Assembly (NCBI RefSeq): GCF_001042695.1 | Contig: NZ_AP012334.1 | Span: 1,488,001 to 1,552,000, forward strand | Length of the DNA: 64,000 nt | Direction of reading: 5' to 3' | Source: Scardovia inopinata JCM 12537 | Lineage (GTDB): Bacteria > Actinomycetota > Actinomycetes > Actinomycetales > Bifidobacteriaceae | Shown here: piece after piece, positions 16,994 to 26,957 of the stretch | Numbering within the stretch: position 1 is the first letter of the stretch | Layout of the letters: the number at the start of each line of letters is the position of its first letter | The notes under the pieces: model-generated | What the model was told of the DNA's origin: nothing | What the model saw: only the letters and a program-made list of their open reading frames with translations | The model's database searches: none | Program-made: the position numbers and the translations under genes

Positions 16994-19408
16994 TTACCTC
17001 AGTATAACCTTCCCGCCACTTGATTGGATGATTTTCCCACAGGACCCCAGTCTTGCGGTAAATTGATTTCCATCCGATCTTGTCACAATGATAGTTTTGC
17101 CATCACTACGTTGGGCAGTAAAAGTGATCTTTTTACCATCAAGACAATTAGTTACAGTAGCTATCACAGGATTATCACCTATCTCGAAGACAGATACGAG
17201 AGGATTTACGGTATAATCATAATCAGGTGTCTTTGCTCGTGGCTGAGTGACAATAATACTTTCCTGCCTTACCCATAAGGGAATGCTGTCAAAAGGATGA
17301 TTCTCAGTTCTCCAACGCCCTCCATCAGCAATTTCTCCAGTAAACCAATTTGTCCATCTCCCACGAGGAAGATAGTAATTTACATCTCCGGAATAGGTGA
17401 AGACCGGTGCAACAAGCAATGATGGTCCTAGCATATATTCAGTTCCCAGTATTCTAGCTGTTCTGTCTTCAGGGAACTCCATAAACATACTACGCATCAC
17501 AGGTATTCCTTCCTCAGCAGGAAGTAAACCAACATGATATAAATAAGGCATAAGAGAAAGTTTGAGAAGAGTAAATTTACGTACAACAGCAACCGCTGTC
17601 TGGCTTGAAGAGTTAGTTATCCCTTTTTTCTTATCAGCCTCATCAAACACCCATGGCACCCTATACACTGTTGATCCGTGCATACGGGAATGCGAACTAA
17701 GTAGCCCGAATGCCACCCAACGTTTATAAACAGCTGAGTCAGGAATAGCACCTTCGAAGCCACCAATATCATGGCTCCAAAAACCAAATCCAGAAGAAGA
17801 TAAAGACAAACCGCCACGAAGGCTCTGCGCCATACCATTAAAAGTTGACTCACAGTCACCTCCCCAATGCACTGGCTGTCTCTGCCCACCAACAGTTGCA
17901 GAACGAGCATAAAGAACGGCCTGCCCTTTTCCATATGTCTCTTCTAGGGCCTCAAATACTGTCTGATTATACAGTTGAGTATACCAATTATGCATCCCTT
18001 GGCCAGAAGAACCATCATACCAGGAAACATGTGAAGGAATTCGTTCGCCGAAATCGGTTTTAATTGCATCAATACCCTGAGATAGCAAATGCTTGATTTT
18101 AGTCTTAAACCATTGGCGTGCAGAGGGGTTAGTAAAATCAACAAGGCCCATGCCAGCCTGCCAAAAATCAGTCTGCCAAATATCACCTTGGGATTTGCGA
18201 ACTAAATATCCTTCTCTTCTTGCTTCTTGAAAAAGTTCGCTCCTTTGTCCAATATAAGGATTTACCCACGCACATATATGAAGCCCCTTTCCCTTAAGAT
18301 GCGCAAGAGTGCCCTCAATATCAGAAAAAAAGCGGGAATCCCAGGTAAAATCCATCCATCTAAACTCTCGCATCCAATAACAGTCATAATGAAAGACGCT
18401 TAAGGGTATCCCCCTGTCGCGCATACCGTCAATCATAGAATTGATTGTTTTATGATCATATTGGGTAGTGAACGATGTAGTAAGCCATAATCCATATGAC
18501 CACGCCGGCACCTTCGCAGGACGACCAACTAAAGCCGTGTATCTACTGAGGATTTGTTTTGGCGAGGGTCCGTCAATTATGCAAAAATCAAGCGTTTCTC
18601 CCGGAACAGAAAACTGTACTGCCTCTGTATTTTCGCTCCCCACCTCGAACGATACATGTCCGCGATTGTTGACAAGAATCCCATATCCCTGAGTGGTCAT
18701 ATAGAAAGGAATATTCTTGTACGCTTGCTCACTGGACGTTCCACCATCCGCATTCCATATATCAATGGATTGCCCATTCTTAACAAACGCTCCAAATCGC
18801 TCCCCAAAACCATAAACGAGCTCATCAACAGCCAATGCAAGTTGAATTGACATATAAGTTGGAGACTCATCATAGGCCTTACCTGTAGGAGTTGCTCCGA
18901 ATTCCCCCACCGGGGAGGAAGTCACCGTAGCCTCTGGGTTCAGAGTAAAATGAGCCAAAGATTTTCCACTTGAATGAGTTAATTCAGCGCCGCGCGATGT
19001 GAAGGAAAGATTCCAAGGTTCTCCTTTGATTGCCGTAACGGTCAAATCCCCTGAAGAAAGACTAATAAATGAACCATCGCTGCCAACCTCTCCATCAGTA
19101 TTTCCTGACTGAGTGACATGAATATAATTCTGTTTATCGGGCTGATCGCCATTCAAAGGAAAACCTGGAATATCATTTTGTCCGTCCCAGTGCCGAGCAC
19201 GAATACGAATCACGCCTCGGGCTGGAGATGTAATGGTCACATCAAAAGTTGGAAGATTAAGAGTATCTGCCCGTCCATGAACCGAAGCAGCAGGTGCGAG
19301 AATTTCTATGCCCTTTCCGTCACGGGTGACGGCAATTTCATAATCTTGTCTAGCATACAATGCCTTTACACCAGGCTGAGTAAGCCAATAACCATTAGTA
19401 AATTTCAT
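16994..19408 (-). CDS. GH31 alpha-xylosidase-type glycosidase, second copy
   Basis: An 804-residue GH31 enzyme. The nucleophile is Asp452 in AIKTDFGERIP and the acid/base Asp518 in PVHWGGDCE, the same motif pair as in the 692-residue enzyme of module A. The extra length comes mainly from the N-terminal beta domain (roughly residues 95-185) and an extended C-terminal sandwich after the catalytic barrel. Its ATG overlaps the stop of the permease gene (TAATG), so it is coupled to the importer. Differences outside the active site suggest another side-chain pattern or chain length rather than simple redundancy. No signal peptide is seen. Confidence 0.9.
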   Translation of the reverse strand: MKFTNGYWLTQPGVKALYARQDYEIAVTRDGKGIEILAPAASVHGRADTLNLPTFDVTITSPARGVIRIRARHWDGQNDIPGFPLNGDQPDKQNYIHVTQSGNTDGEVGSDGSFISLSSGDLTVTAIKGEPWNLSFTSRGAELTHSSGKSLAHFTLNPEATVTSSPVGEFGATPTGKAYDESPTYMSIQLALAVDELVYGFGERFGAFVKNGQSIDIWNADGGTSSEQAYKNIPFYMTTQGYGILVNNRGHVSFEVGSENTEAVQFSVPGETLDFCIIDGPSPKQILSRYTALVGRPAKVPAWSYGLWLTTSFTTQYDHKTINSMIDGMRDRGIPLSVFHYDCYWMREFRWMDFTWDSRFFSDIEGTLAHLKGKGLHICAWVNPYIGQRSELFQEARREGYLVRKSQGDIWQTDFWQAGMGLVDFTNPSARQWFKTKIKHLLSQGIDAIKTDFGERIPSHVSWYDGSSGQGMHNWYTQLYNQTVFEALEETYGKGQAVLYARSATVGGQRQPVHWGGDCESTFNGMAQSLRGGLSLSSSGFGFWSHDIGGFEGAIPDSAVYKRWVAFGLLSSHSRMHGSTVYRVPWVFDEADKKKGITNSSSQTAVAVVRKFTLLKLSLMPYLYHVGLLPAEEGIPVMRSMFMEFPEDRTARILGTEYMLGPSLLVAPVFTYSGDVNYYLPRGRWTNWFTGEIADGGRWRTENHPFDSIPLWVRQESIIVTQPRAKTPDYDYTVNPLVSVFEIGDNPVIATVTNCLDGKKITFTAQRSDGKTIIVTRSDGNQFTARLGSCGKIIQSSGGKVILR

Positions 19409-20277
19409 TATTTCACCGCCCCTGCAGTAATACCGCGAGACAAAGTCCTTTGGAAAATAAGAAAGAAAATAAGCGTTGGTATAATACTTAGAAGAGAGGC
19501 GGCTGCTGTAGTCGTAACATCCATAAGCTTATCTCCGCTCAGTGCGCTGACCGCTATGGGAACAGTTTGAGTTGAATTATCAATCAAGAATGCCATTGGA
19601 ATCATGTACTCATTCCAAGTCCATATAAAGAAAAACACTAGCATAACACTCAGAGTTGGACGAGATATGGGGAATACAATGTCTTTAAGAATTTGCCATC
19701 GGTTAGCCCCGTCCAGCGCTGCAGACTCGAGAATAGCTTTGGGGAACGTCCCATAAACTGAGGAGAGTAAATAGGTACCGAAAGCACTTTGAATAACCGT
19801 GAAAATGACAATGATCGCCCATTGGGAATTATAGAGATGAATTTCCTTGAACATAACATATAAAGGATATAATAACGCTTCTTGCGGCATCATGTTAGCA
19901 AGCATGATAAGCAAAATAATCCAGTTTCTTCCCTTAACGCGGCCAATCCCTAAGGCAAAGGAATTTAGCACAGATAGGCCAACAGCAGCCACAGCTACAA
20001 AAGAGCTGATCCATACTGAGTTAAAAACTTTCTGAGGAAAATTAGACTGTTCCCAAAATGTTCTTACACCTGTTAGACTGAACTGTTTTGGCCAGGCTAA
20101 CGCTCCATAGGTATTATAATCTGCTGCAGTCTTAAAAGAATTTAGCAAAATAACAATGAAAGGCGAAAACATGAGAAGCCCACCAATAATAAGTACTATA
20201 AGAATGAGCCAGTCCTGCCAACCAATAATTTTATGCTCTCGATAACTATTCTTGTGATTGTGCCATAATGTGGACAT
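19408..20277 (-). CDS. ABC sugar permease, MalG/CUT1 type
   Basis: A 289-residue inner-membrane permease with six helices and the EAA loop ESAALDGANRWQILKDIVFP. The C-terminus LSRGITAGAVK is typical of CUT1 MalG-like subunits. It starts three bases after the partner permease stop and its own stop overlaps the GH31 start, showing one transcript with strong coupling. Confidence 0.9.
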   Translation of the reverse strand: MSTLWHNHKNSYREHKIIGWQDWLILIVLIIGGLLMFSPFIVILLNSFKTAADYNTYGALAWPKQFSLTGVRTFWEQSNFPQKVFNSVWISSFVAVAAVGLSVLNSFALGIGRVKGRNWIILLIMLANMMPQEALLYPLYVMFKEIHLYNSQWAIIVIFTVIQSAFGTYLLSSVYGTFPKAILESAALDGANRWQILKDIVFPISRPTLSVMLVFFFIWTWNEYMIPMAFLIDNSTQTVPIAVSALSGDKLMDVTTTAAASLLSIIPTLIFFLIFQRTLSRGITAGAVK

Positions 20278-20279
20278 AA

Positions 20280-21236
20280 TTATTCCTCATCCTCTTTCTG
20301 CACTTTCTGTTGTACATGAGTAAAAATAATAGATACAACAACAATCATTAGAGAAAGTGCTGTTGAAATGGCAGCCCCATAGCCGACCTGTTGTGTTTGG
20401 AAAAACTCTGAATACGAATAGTAAGAAGGAACAATCGTAGCTGTTCCTGGGCCGCCGCGAGTCAACATATACACAGGAGCAAAAACCTTCAAAGCCGCTA
20501 TAGTACAGGTTAGGGACACTACAAATATTTCCGGTTTAATTGAAGGTAAGGTAACAACCTTAAATCGTTGCCACCAATTTGCTCCATCAAGGCTGGCGGC
20601 TTCGTATAATTCAGGGTCAACTCTCTGGAGACCAGACATAAAGATTACAATGGGGTATCCTAACTGTATCCAAATCATTATTCCCATCAAACAAATCAGC
20701 GCAGTTTCAGGTGCGCCCAACCAGTTACGCTCCTGGTTAGCCAGACCAACAGCTTTAAGAAGAGAATTTAACGCGCCATCATCCGGTCTCAGGATCCATC
20801 CCATCGCTAACGATGCTACAGATATAGGCAGCAATTGAGGAAGATAATACACAGCCCTCAAAGTTGATGCTACTTTCTGCCCGAATCTCTTTTGAACAAC
20901 ATCAAAAAGAAGCGTGGAAATGATCAATCCCAATAGTATGGGTATAACCACCATTGCTATAATCATCCATACTGAATTTCTAAAAGAGATCCAGAATGTT
21001 GCGTCCTTACCGAGAGCCAACCAGTTTTTCAACCCTGACCATTGGGGTGGACGTATCCCTCTATAATCCGTAAAACTTAGATAAACATTCCCAATAGTGG
21101 GAACAATAATAATCCAGATGAGCATAACCGCACCTGGAATAAGGTAAGGCCAGAATGTATTCGATGAGTTTCCCGGAATCCGAGATAGATTTTTCTTATG
21201 CGTGGATACGCCAGAATAATTATGATTACTAGTCAT
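20280..21236 (-). CDS. ABC sugar permease, MalF/CUT1 type
   Basis: A 318-residue permease whose N-terminal cytoplasmic stretch is followed by six membrane helices; the EAA loop is ELYEAASLDGANWWQRFKVV. It lies 61 bp after the binding-protein gene and is followed directly by the second permease. No ATPase is encoded in the module. Confidence 0.9.
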   Translation of the reverse strand: MTSNHNYSGVSTHKKNLSRIPGNSSNTFWPYLIPGAVMLIWIIIVPTIGNVYLSFTDYRGIRPPQWSGLKNWLALGKDATFWISFRNSVWMIIAMVVIPILLGLIISTLLFDVVQKRFGQKVASTLRAVYYLPQLLPISVASLAMGWILRPDDGALNSLLKAVGLANQERNWLGAPETALICLMGIMIWIQLGYPIVIFMSGLQRVDPELYEAASLDGANWWQRFKVVTLPSIKPEIFVVSLTCTIAALKVFAPVYMLTRGGPGTATIVPSYYSYSEFFQTQQVGYGAAISTALSLMIVVVSIIFTHVQQKVQKEDEE

Positions 21237-21297
21237 GAGTTTTATTCCTTATGCGTTAACCGAATAGAATGAATGCAGAAGAGCGACTGCCATTTTT

Positions 21298-22608
21298 CTA
21301 TTTGACATCTGCAGCCGAAACGCCTTTGTCATAATCAGCTTTCAACTGTTCGATTGTCTGATTCACAGTTGTTGATCCATTAACCAGTGTTTGCAAAGAA
21401 GAATTCAGCTCATCATAGAAGGTGGATGTTGGCCAATCTGGATAGAACCCAAGCTGATTCTTTTTCAGGACGGTATTAAACTGCCCAACCAGTGTTCTGA
21501 ATTTCTTATTCTTAATGGAAGAGACATCAGAATTTACAGGGATTCCGCCAGAATTACCCATAAGATTCTGTATCTGCTTGCTCATAGTAATATCTATAAA
21601 GGCAGCAGCTAGATCTTTTCTCCTAGATTTTTGTGGAATAACCCAAATGTTACCAGACGACCCTGGGATCTTGTGAGCACCAGGAAAGATAGATTCCGTC
21701 CATTCAAAGTTTTTTAATTCACTCTGAAAACGGCCAAACCACCACGTTCCCGAAAAGAACATAGGGTACGTTCCTTTCATAAAACCTTGCCCTGCTGATT
21801 CAGCATCAATACCGGTGGAATTCTTCGAGATATAACCTTTATCAACCCACTTTTTAATTGTTTTGGTTGCATAAGTTATGGCTTCGCCCTGCCAATCTAC
21901 AGGTCCTTTATACATCTGATAGTTTTGAATAAATTCTTCATTCGCCTTCATTAGAACTAACTGATACCATAAATGCTGAAGCGGATATTCTTTAACTCCT
22001 TCAGAGAGGGGAGTTATCCCAGCCCTAGCGAACTTTGCCATAGCTGATTCGAGCTGAGCACTCGTACGTGGAATACTGACCCCGTACTTCTTAAATAAGT
22101 TCTCATTATAATACATAAGGACTTCTTCGCCATAATTGGTAATTCCATACCAATTGCCTGAGCCCATAACTCCCTTCGAGGAATAACGCCCAGTATCCCC
22201 AATCGCACCGGAAAGTATCGTATTCCATCCATACTTTTTAACGTACCTGTTAAGATTGGTTAGTAACCCTTGACTTGCCAGCAAACCTGCGGTCGCATTA
22301 CCTTTATTATATTCCATTACATCAGGAGCATTATCTGAATTCAGAATTTGACTTGCATTCTTCCTTATCTGTTCAAATGATTTCTTTTCATACTGAACAG
22401 TAACATGGTGTTTCTTTTCAAAACTCTCAATTGCTTTCTTCCAGGCAATCCCTTGTGCCGAAGTGGCTTCTTCATAATACCAAACTTTCAGCGTACGAGG
22501 ATTTGTTTCTTGGGCGTTATCGCTACTTCCGCAAGCAGCCAAGCCCAGTGTCCCCGTAATAGTGACAAATGCCAGTGCCATGGCAAAAATCTTCTTTTTT
22601 ATGCTCAT
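21298..22608 (-). CDS. Sugar-binding lipoprotein of module B
   Basis: About 436 residues with a lipoprotein signal peptide ending in the lipobox TLGLAACGSS and a family-1 solute-binding fold. The ATG at 22608 has GGACAAGG upstream; an in-frame ATG nine codons earlier lacks this spacing. It is the first gene of the importer plus GH31 unit and follows the LacI gene of the same strand after a 167-bp gap, which contains a possible promoter (TTGTGT, 17 bp, TATCTG on the minus strand) and TCGAT-containing repeats that could be LacI operators. The ligand is inferred to be an oligosaccharide cleaved by the adjacent GH31. Confidence 0.88.
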   Translation of the reverse strand: MSIKKKIFAMALAFVTITGTLGLAACGSSDNAQETNPRTLKVWYYEEATSAQGIAWKKAIESFEKKHHVTVQYEKKSFEQIRKNASQILNSDNAPDVMEYNKGNATAGLLASQGLLTNLNRYVKKYGWNTILSGAIGDTGRYSSKGVMGSGNWYGITNYGEEVLMYYNENLFKKYGVSIPRTSAQLESAMAKFARAGITPLSEGVKEYPLQHLWYQLVLMKANEEFIQNYQMYKGPVDWQGEAITYATKTIKKWVDKGYISKNSTGIDAESAGQGFMKGTYPMFFSGTWWFGRFQSELKNFEWTESIFPGAHKIPGSSGNIWVIPQKSRRKDLAAAFIDITMSKQIQNLMGNSGGIPVNSDVSSIKNKKFRTLVGQFNTVLKKNQLGFYPDWPTSTFYDELNSSLQTLVNGSTTVNQTIEQLKADYDKGVSAADVK

Positions 22609-22775
22609 AATACCTTGTCCTTTATCATGCTTCATTGCAAATGAACTGTACTTTTATTCTGGATAGTTGGTTATCTCAACTGCCCAGATATCATCAGTCT
22701 ATTGAAGACACAATTGCTTGTCGAATTGCTTCGATGATTTCGATGAATAAAACTGTGACAAGGGATAGGGGTTAA

Positions 22776-23771
22776 TTAAAAAGACCCTCGGTCAAGATAC
22801 TGCGGAGTAAGATAATGCACTCGCCCTATATGAGAAGTGTCTCCTTCTATAAAATCCGTGATGGCCTGCATTGCATACTTACAAGCATCTCGTGGCTCAA
22901 GCGGGATTTCATCGAGTTTAACTAAACCGGAATCAAGGTTCCCGTAACTGCCAACGGACAGAACCGCTACATCTTCTGGGACTCTTAAATGTCTCCGTAA
23001 AAGAGAAGATACTAAAAGAGGAGCTGTTTCTGCATCACCGTTAAGAATAATAGCGTCAATCGTGTCATTAGTTAAAATATCATCTAATATAGTTTCAATG
23101 ATTTCGCTGCGTGGATACTTCACTGGGCGAAAGAGAATAGTAATTCCCTTCTTTCTCGCATTATCAAGAACTGAAGATCGGTAGTACATAAGGAAGTTAG
23201 ACTGAGCGTCATACGCTCCTGGTCTAGCACCTAAGAATAGAATTCGTTGATACCCGTGAAGCACCGCTCGATCTATAGTCATATATCCTGCAAGCGTAAA
23301 ATTAAGATCAACACTATAAACTGGCTGAGAATCGAGGGGAATTCCGATGGAAGCGACAGGGAGAGGAAGACTATACGCTTGGGCAACACGGGAGTCGTTT
23401 TCCTCTACGTCGAGCAGAATAACACCGTCTATTAAACGAGAATCCGCAACCCGCTCAATTTCTTCATCCTCACCAGCCAACAACAAGATATCATATGCCT
23501 TGCGGCGCGCAGCCTTGAGCATCTCAAAAAAGAATATAGAATATCCAGCTGTACTGGTGTAAGAATGAATCGGTGCGCTTAGGGCAATAATCCTAGTACG
23601 GGCACCGCGTAGAACTTGAGCATTGGAATTAGGATGGTAATGCAGATCCTCCGCAGCTTGCACAATACGATTTTTAGTTTCACTGGAAATAGGGCGTTTC
23701 CCAGAAAAGGCATAAGATACGGTACTGATAGAGACGCCAGCCAAACGGGCGACATCCTTGATATTCGTCAT
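22776..23771 (-). CDS. LacI-family transcriptional repressor, module B
   Basis: A 331-residue regulator. The N-terminal helix-turn-helix and hinge are clear: MTNIKDVARLAGVSISTVSYAFSG with the YSGK-like hinge and HYHPN. The rest is a periplasmic-binding-like effector domain. The gene sits immediately upstream of, and codirectional with, the binding-protein gene, so it probably represses that unit and itself. Candidate operator words around TCGAT occur both in front of the binding-protein gene (about 22716-22746) and in front of the repressor (TTGAATCGATCATAATGATC near 23845-23865). The effector is unknown. Confidence 0.88.
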   Translation of the reverse strand: MTNIKDVARLAGVSISTVSYAFSGKRPISSETKNRIVQAAEDLHYHPNSNAQVLRGARTRIIALSAPIHSYTSTAGYSIFFFEMLKAARRKAYDILLLAGEDEEIERVADSRLIDGVILLDVEENDSRVAQAYSLPLPVASIGIPLDSQPVYSVDLNFTLAGYMTIDRAVLHGYQRILFLGARPGAYDAQSNFLMYYRSSVLDNARKKGITILFRPVKYPRSEIIETILDDILTNDTIDAIILNGDAETAPLLVSSLLRRHLRVPEDVAVLSVGSYGNLDSGLVKLDEIPLEPRDACKYAMQAITDFIEGDTSHIGRVHYLTPQYLDRGSF

Positions 23772-24269
23772 ATCCTTATTCTAAACTCTCGAGAGACCTC
23801 AGCCTTGGATATTTTCCCGATTTTCATTCGATTCTCCATTCATCATTGAATCGATCATAATGATCTTGGCTGGGTACGGCTAACCTCTCAAAAATTAAGG
23901 AGGTAGCCACATTGCAAAAATAAGTATATCAACCGTTCTTCTTTTGTCAGTTCGATAAACTAAGCAGCAGATGCTTTTATTCCCAACGGTTTTATGGCTT
24001 TTATAAAAAATTTTTCTCTCTTTGCCATTATCAAACAGGAAAATTTGAAAGACCATACAGACCATAAGTGCTGCAGCAGTTCACCACTGGCAATTACTCC
24101 CGCGAAAGAGAAATCACAATAACGTCCGCTCACCCAACTGTCATATCAAAAAATCTACCGGCTTACCTCCAGCAAGTCTTTTCTGCCATAGTGCGGTTGG
24201 GTGAGCAGGTTTAGAGCGATATCTTGCAGAGCAGGCGCCAAGTCTGCAAACATTTGTTTGCTATGAATC
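23772..24269. other. 498-bp intergenic region with AT-rich stretch and inverted repeat
   Basis: No credible gene is seen. The part near 23845-23865 holds TCGAT-type symmetry and probably the LacI promoter. At 24128-24138 and 24196-24206 GCTCACCCAAC and GTTGGGTGAGC form perfect 11-bp arms 57 bases apart, downstream of the GH43 stop; this may fold in the 3' end of that transcript. Confidence 0.4.
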
Positions 24270-25967
24270 TTATGCCCGGTCTGGAAGCTCCCTGTAATCA
24301 AAATAAGAGAAGTCTGCGGGGCAATCGTAGCCGCTTAAATCAACGACAGCCATTCCGGTAAAAGCCCCTGTGAAAAAGCCTCCATACTGCTGAGCAACAT
24401 GATCATCAGACAGGATGGCAGCGTCCAGGGTTACAGGAATTGGCAGCCAGTTAGCGCCATTAAAGGAATATTCATAGCTGTAACTACTGGTACGAATCCG
24501 CGAGCGCAGGCAGACCGATGCACAGTCGTCAGGAATCTCAATCGCCTTGTCTCTCAGGTATGTTGTATAAGTATAAAAATCATTTTGGGCAACATCGATA
24601 ACTCTCTTACCCCGTTTTTCATCCCAGGTTACAAAGACCCACGACCAGCATTTGGTGTTGTAATAATTGGTTAAACCAGCCATCTGCATATAGGAGCAGG
24701 GATTAAACGTCACCTTAGTTTCGGCATCAAAATTGAAAGCCTGCCAACGGCGGGCAACCAGAGAGAGATCAAACTCATTACTGAGCGACCCTTTGCCGAT
24801 CAGGGTGAGTTTACCTGCTCCTACAGTTCCCATCTGACTGAAAGGCACCCGAGGAGTGTTCCAGTTGATATCCAGCTGATCGCCGGTAAAATCATCCCGG
24901 CAGGAATGGTCGTCATCTGCTCCCTCACCCAAGGAAGACGAGGCAGAAGCACTAACCGAGTCAGATTCACCAGGCAAGTCAGATTCGCCAGATACGACAG
25001 AAGCACCGGCCGGCGCGTCCACATACCGCTGTCCGCCATGACCTCCTTCAATATAAGGCCAGCCATCATCCGTCCATCCAACTTTCTGAATCGATGTTTC
25101 CCGGCCCAGCGTGCACCAACCGCGTACCCCGTGCCGGGGCTCCGGATCATGCCACCAGGGCCGGGCACACAGAGATGCATAATACCACTCCCCTGTAGGA
25201 GTATCGACCAAGGCCCCATGACCCTGCTTTTGCAGATAGAAATCCGGGGTATCGAAATTGCTGATAAAAGGGTTGCCTGGCATGCTCTCAAAGGAGTCAG
25301 CATCCAAAGTCCGCGAGCGGGCCACAGATTCCTGATGCTCATACTGAGTTCCCCCTTCAGCTGTGAAAAGGTAATAGTAATCATTAATTTTATAAATACG
25401 TGGCCCTTCAGTAACCTTTACATCACTTCCCTTCCAGATCCGACGAGCAGTACGAGGTTTAAGCTTCATGGTCTTAGTATCAAGCTCAGTAAGAGTAATA
25501 CCATTAAAAGCATGCCGCCATTCACGGAAATCCCAGGTCTGCTGAACCAGGTATTTTCGTCCATCAGTATCATGGAAAAGGCTGGCATCAAAACCTACTC
25601 CGTTTAACCTGACAGGCTCGCTCCATGGGCCTTCAATGTGCTTTGCAGTCACTAAATAATTCGTCCCATCTTTGAAAGCCCCGTTTACTACCTTGACATC
25701 CGCATAAACCAAATAAAACTTTCCATCAGCATAGGATAGATCAGGAGCCCAGACACCGCCAGAAGAAGGGTTCCCTCTCATATTTATCTGAGATGCCTTG
25801 GTAAGAGGACTAGGAAGAAGACGCCAGTGTACCAAATCCCGGGAGGAATGCAGTCTCACCCCTGGCCACCATTCGAAAGTTGAATTGGCAATGTAATAGG
25901 TATCCCCTACCCGAATCATTGAGGGATCAGCATTGAAGCCAGTAAGGATAGGATTGGATATTTTCAT
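24270..25967 (-). CDS. GH43 beta-xylosidase/arabinofuranosidase with Ser-rich linker
   Basis: About 565 residues. The N-terminal five-bladed GH43 domain has the base Asp in FNADPSMI, the modulating Asp in GFDASLFHDTDG and the acid Glu in KVTEGPRIYKI. A Ser/Ala/Glu/Asp-rich linker around residues 335-375 separates it from a C-terminal beta-sandwich that ends GGFFTGAFTGMAVVD, as in beta-xylosidases of the XynB type. The ATG at 25967 is chosen because AAAGGA lies just upstream; a longer frame starts 14 codons earlier. It is the last gene of module C, about 100 bp after the interrupted permease. No signal peptide is seen. Confidence 0.88.
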   Translation of the reverse strand: MKISNPILTGFNADPSMIRVGDTYYIANSTFEWWPGVRLHSSRDLVHWRLLPSPLTKASQINMRGNPSSGGVWAPDLSYADGKFYLVYADVKVVNGAFKDGTNYLVTAKHIEGPWSEPVRLNGVGFDASLFHDTDGRKYLVQQTWDFREWRHAFNGITLTELDTKTMKLKPRTARRIWKGSDVKVTEGPRIYKINDYYYLFTAEGGTQYEHQESVARSRTLDADSFESMPGNPFISNFDTPDFYLQKQGHGALVDTPTGEWYYASLCARPWWHDPEPRHGVRGWCTLGRETSIQKVGWTDDGWPYIEGGHGGQRYVDAPAGASVVSGESDLPGESDSVSASASSSLGEGADDDHSCRDDFTGDQLDINWNTPRVPFSQMGTVGAGKLTLIGKGSLSNEFDLSLVARRWQAFNFDAETKVTFNPCSYMQMAGLTNYYNTKCWSWVFVTWDEKRGKRVIDVAQNDFYTYTTYLRDKAIEIPDDCASVCLRSRIRTSSYSYEYSFNGANWLPIPVTLDAAILSDDHVAQQYGGFFTGAFTGMAVVDLSGYDCPADFSYFDYRELPDRA

Positions 25968-26069
25968 AATTTTTCCTTTATATAGATATAGGTTATCCAC
26001 GTTACGCATTACTAAATCTTGTAATATTTTGCATGCTAGTATAAGTTTTCTCGATATTGCTGCGGTCTA

Positions 26070-26948
26070 TTACCCTTTCACCGCTCCGGTGAGACCGCCG
26101 ACTATCTGCTTTTGGAAAATAGAGAAGCAGATTAGGGCGGGGATCATCGACAGGGAGGTAAAAGCCAGAACCATAGCGGTGTCCACCGAATGCTGGGTGC
26201 TGAACACCTGTACGCCTAAAGGCAGGGTATATTTTTCAGGATCGTTGAGCATATACAGAGGAAGCATATACCCGTTCCAGCTGCCCACAAAGGTCAGAAT
26301 TGCAACAGTGGCAACCCCTGCCCGGGACAGAGGCAGAACCATGCGCCAGAAGAATTCCAGCCGGGAGCATCCATCCAGAAGAGCAGCTTCCTGAAGCTCA
26401 TTAGGAATGGACTGGAGGAAAGGAACCAGAATGATTATTGACTGAGGCAGGGCAAAGGCTATTCCCGGCAGAATAATGCCCAGAAGAGAGTTGACCAATC
26501 CCAGATTCCTGCATAACAAGTACAGCGGGGTAATGGCCACAGTCATGGGGAACATCAGACCGGCAGCAAAGAGGGAGTAAAGAACTCCATTGAAGCGGAA
26601 CCGATAGCGGGCAATAACATAACTGACCATGAGGGCAAGGACCACAGTCCCCACCATAACGCTGACCCCCGCTATCAGCGAATTGCCCAGCTCTGTTCAA
26701 AAGGTAGGGGCCTTAATAACAGTAAGGTAGTTGCTAACCTGCCAGGGATGAGGAAGTCCCGATGGATCGTTGGTAATCTGCGAGTTGCTCCTGAATCCTC
26801 CCAGAATAATATAGAGAACAGGAACAATGCAGATTGCGACCAAGACCAGGGAAATAAAATACACTAGGGGATTTCCCCAGGGAGTTTTGGCTGACTTGCG
26901 CAGGGCCATATAATCATAATCTTTTGTCTGTTTTTTACTGCGAGACAT
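26070..26948 (-). pseudogene. ABC sugar permease (MalG type) with one in-frame TGA
   Basis: The frame runs without shift over 293 codons, but codon 84 is TGA (26697-26699), in the context APTF-stop-TELGNSLIAG where permeases usually have a Trp or similar residue. All other parts look intact: five to six helices, the EAA loop EAALLDGCSRLEFFWRMVLP and the C-terminus QIVGGLTGAVKG. One base change (TGG to TGA) explains it. Without readthrough the importer of module C would lack one of its two membrane subunits. Other genes of the window use TGA as an ordinary stop, so codon reassignment is unlikely. A sequencing error is possible. Confidence 0.82.
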
Positions 26949-26957
26949 AATGCAACC

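Noticed and set aside
24828-25607. Long frames on both strands inside GH43 of module C
   Set aside because: Both are by-products of the GH43 codon pattern; the catalytic motifs are in the third frame.
26697-26699. TGA read as Trp or selenocysteine
   Set aside because: TGA ends other genes of the same block (for example at 10143) and no selenocysteine hairpin is visible after the codon.
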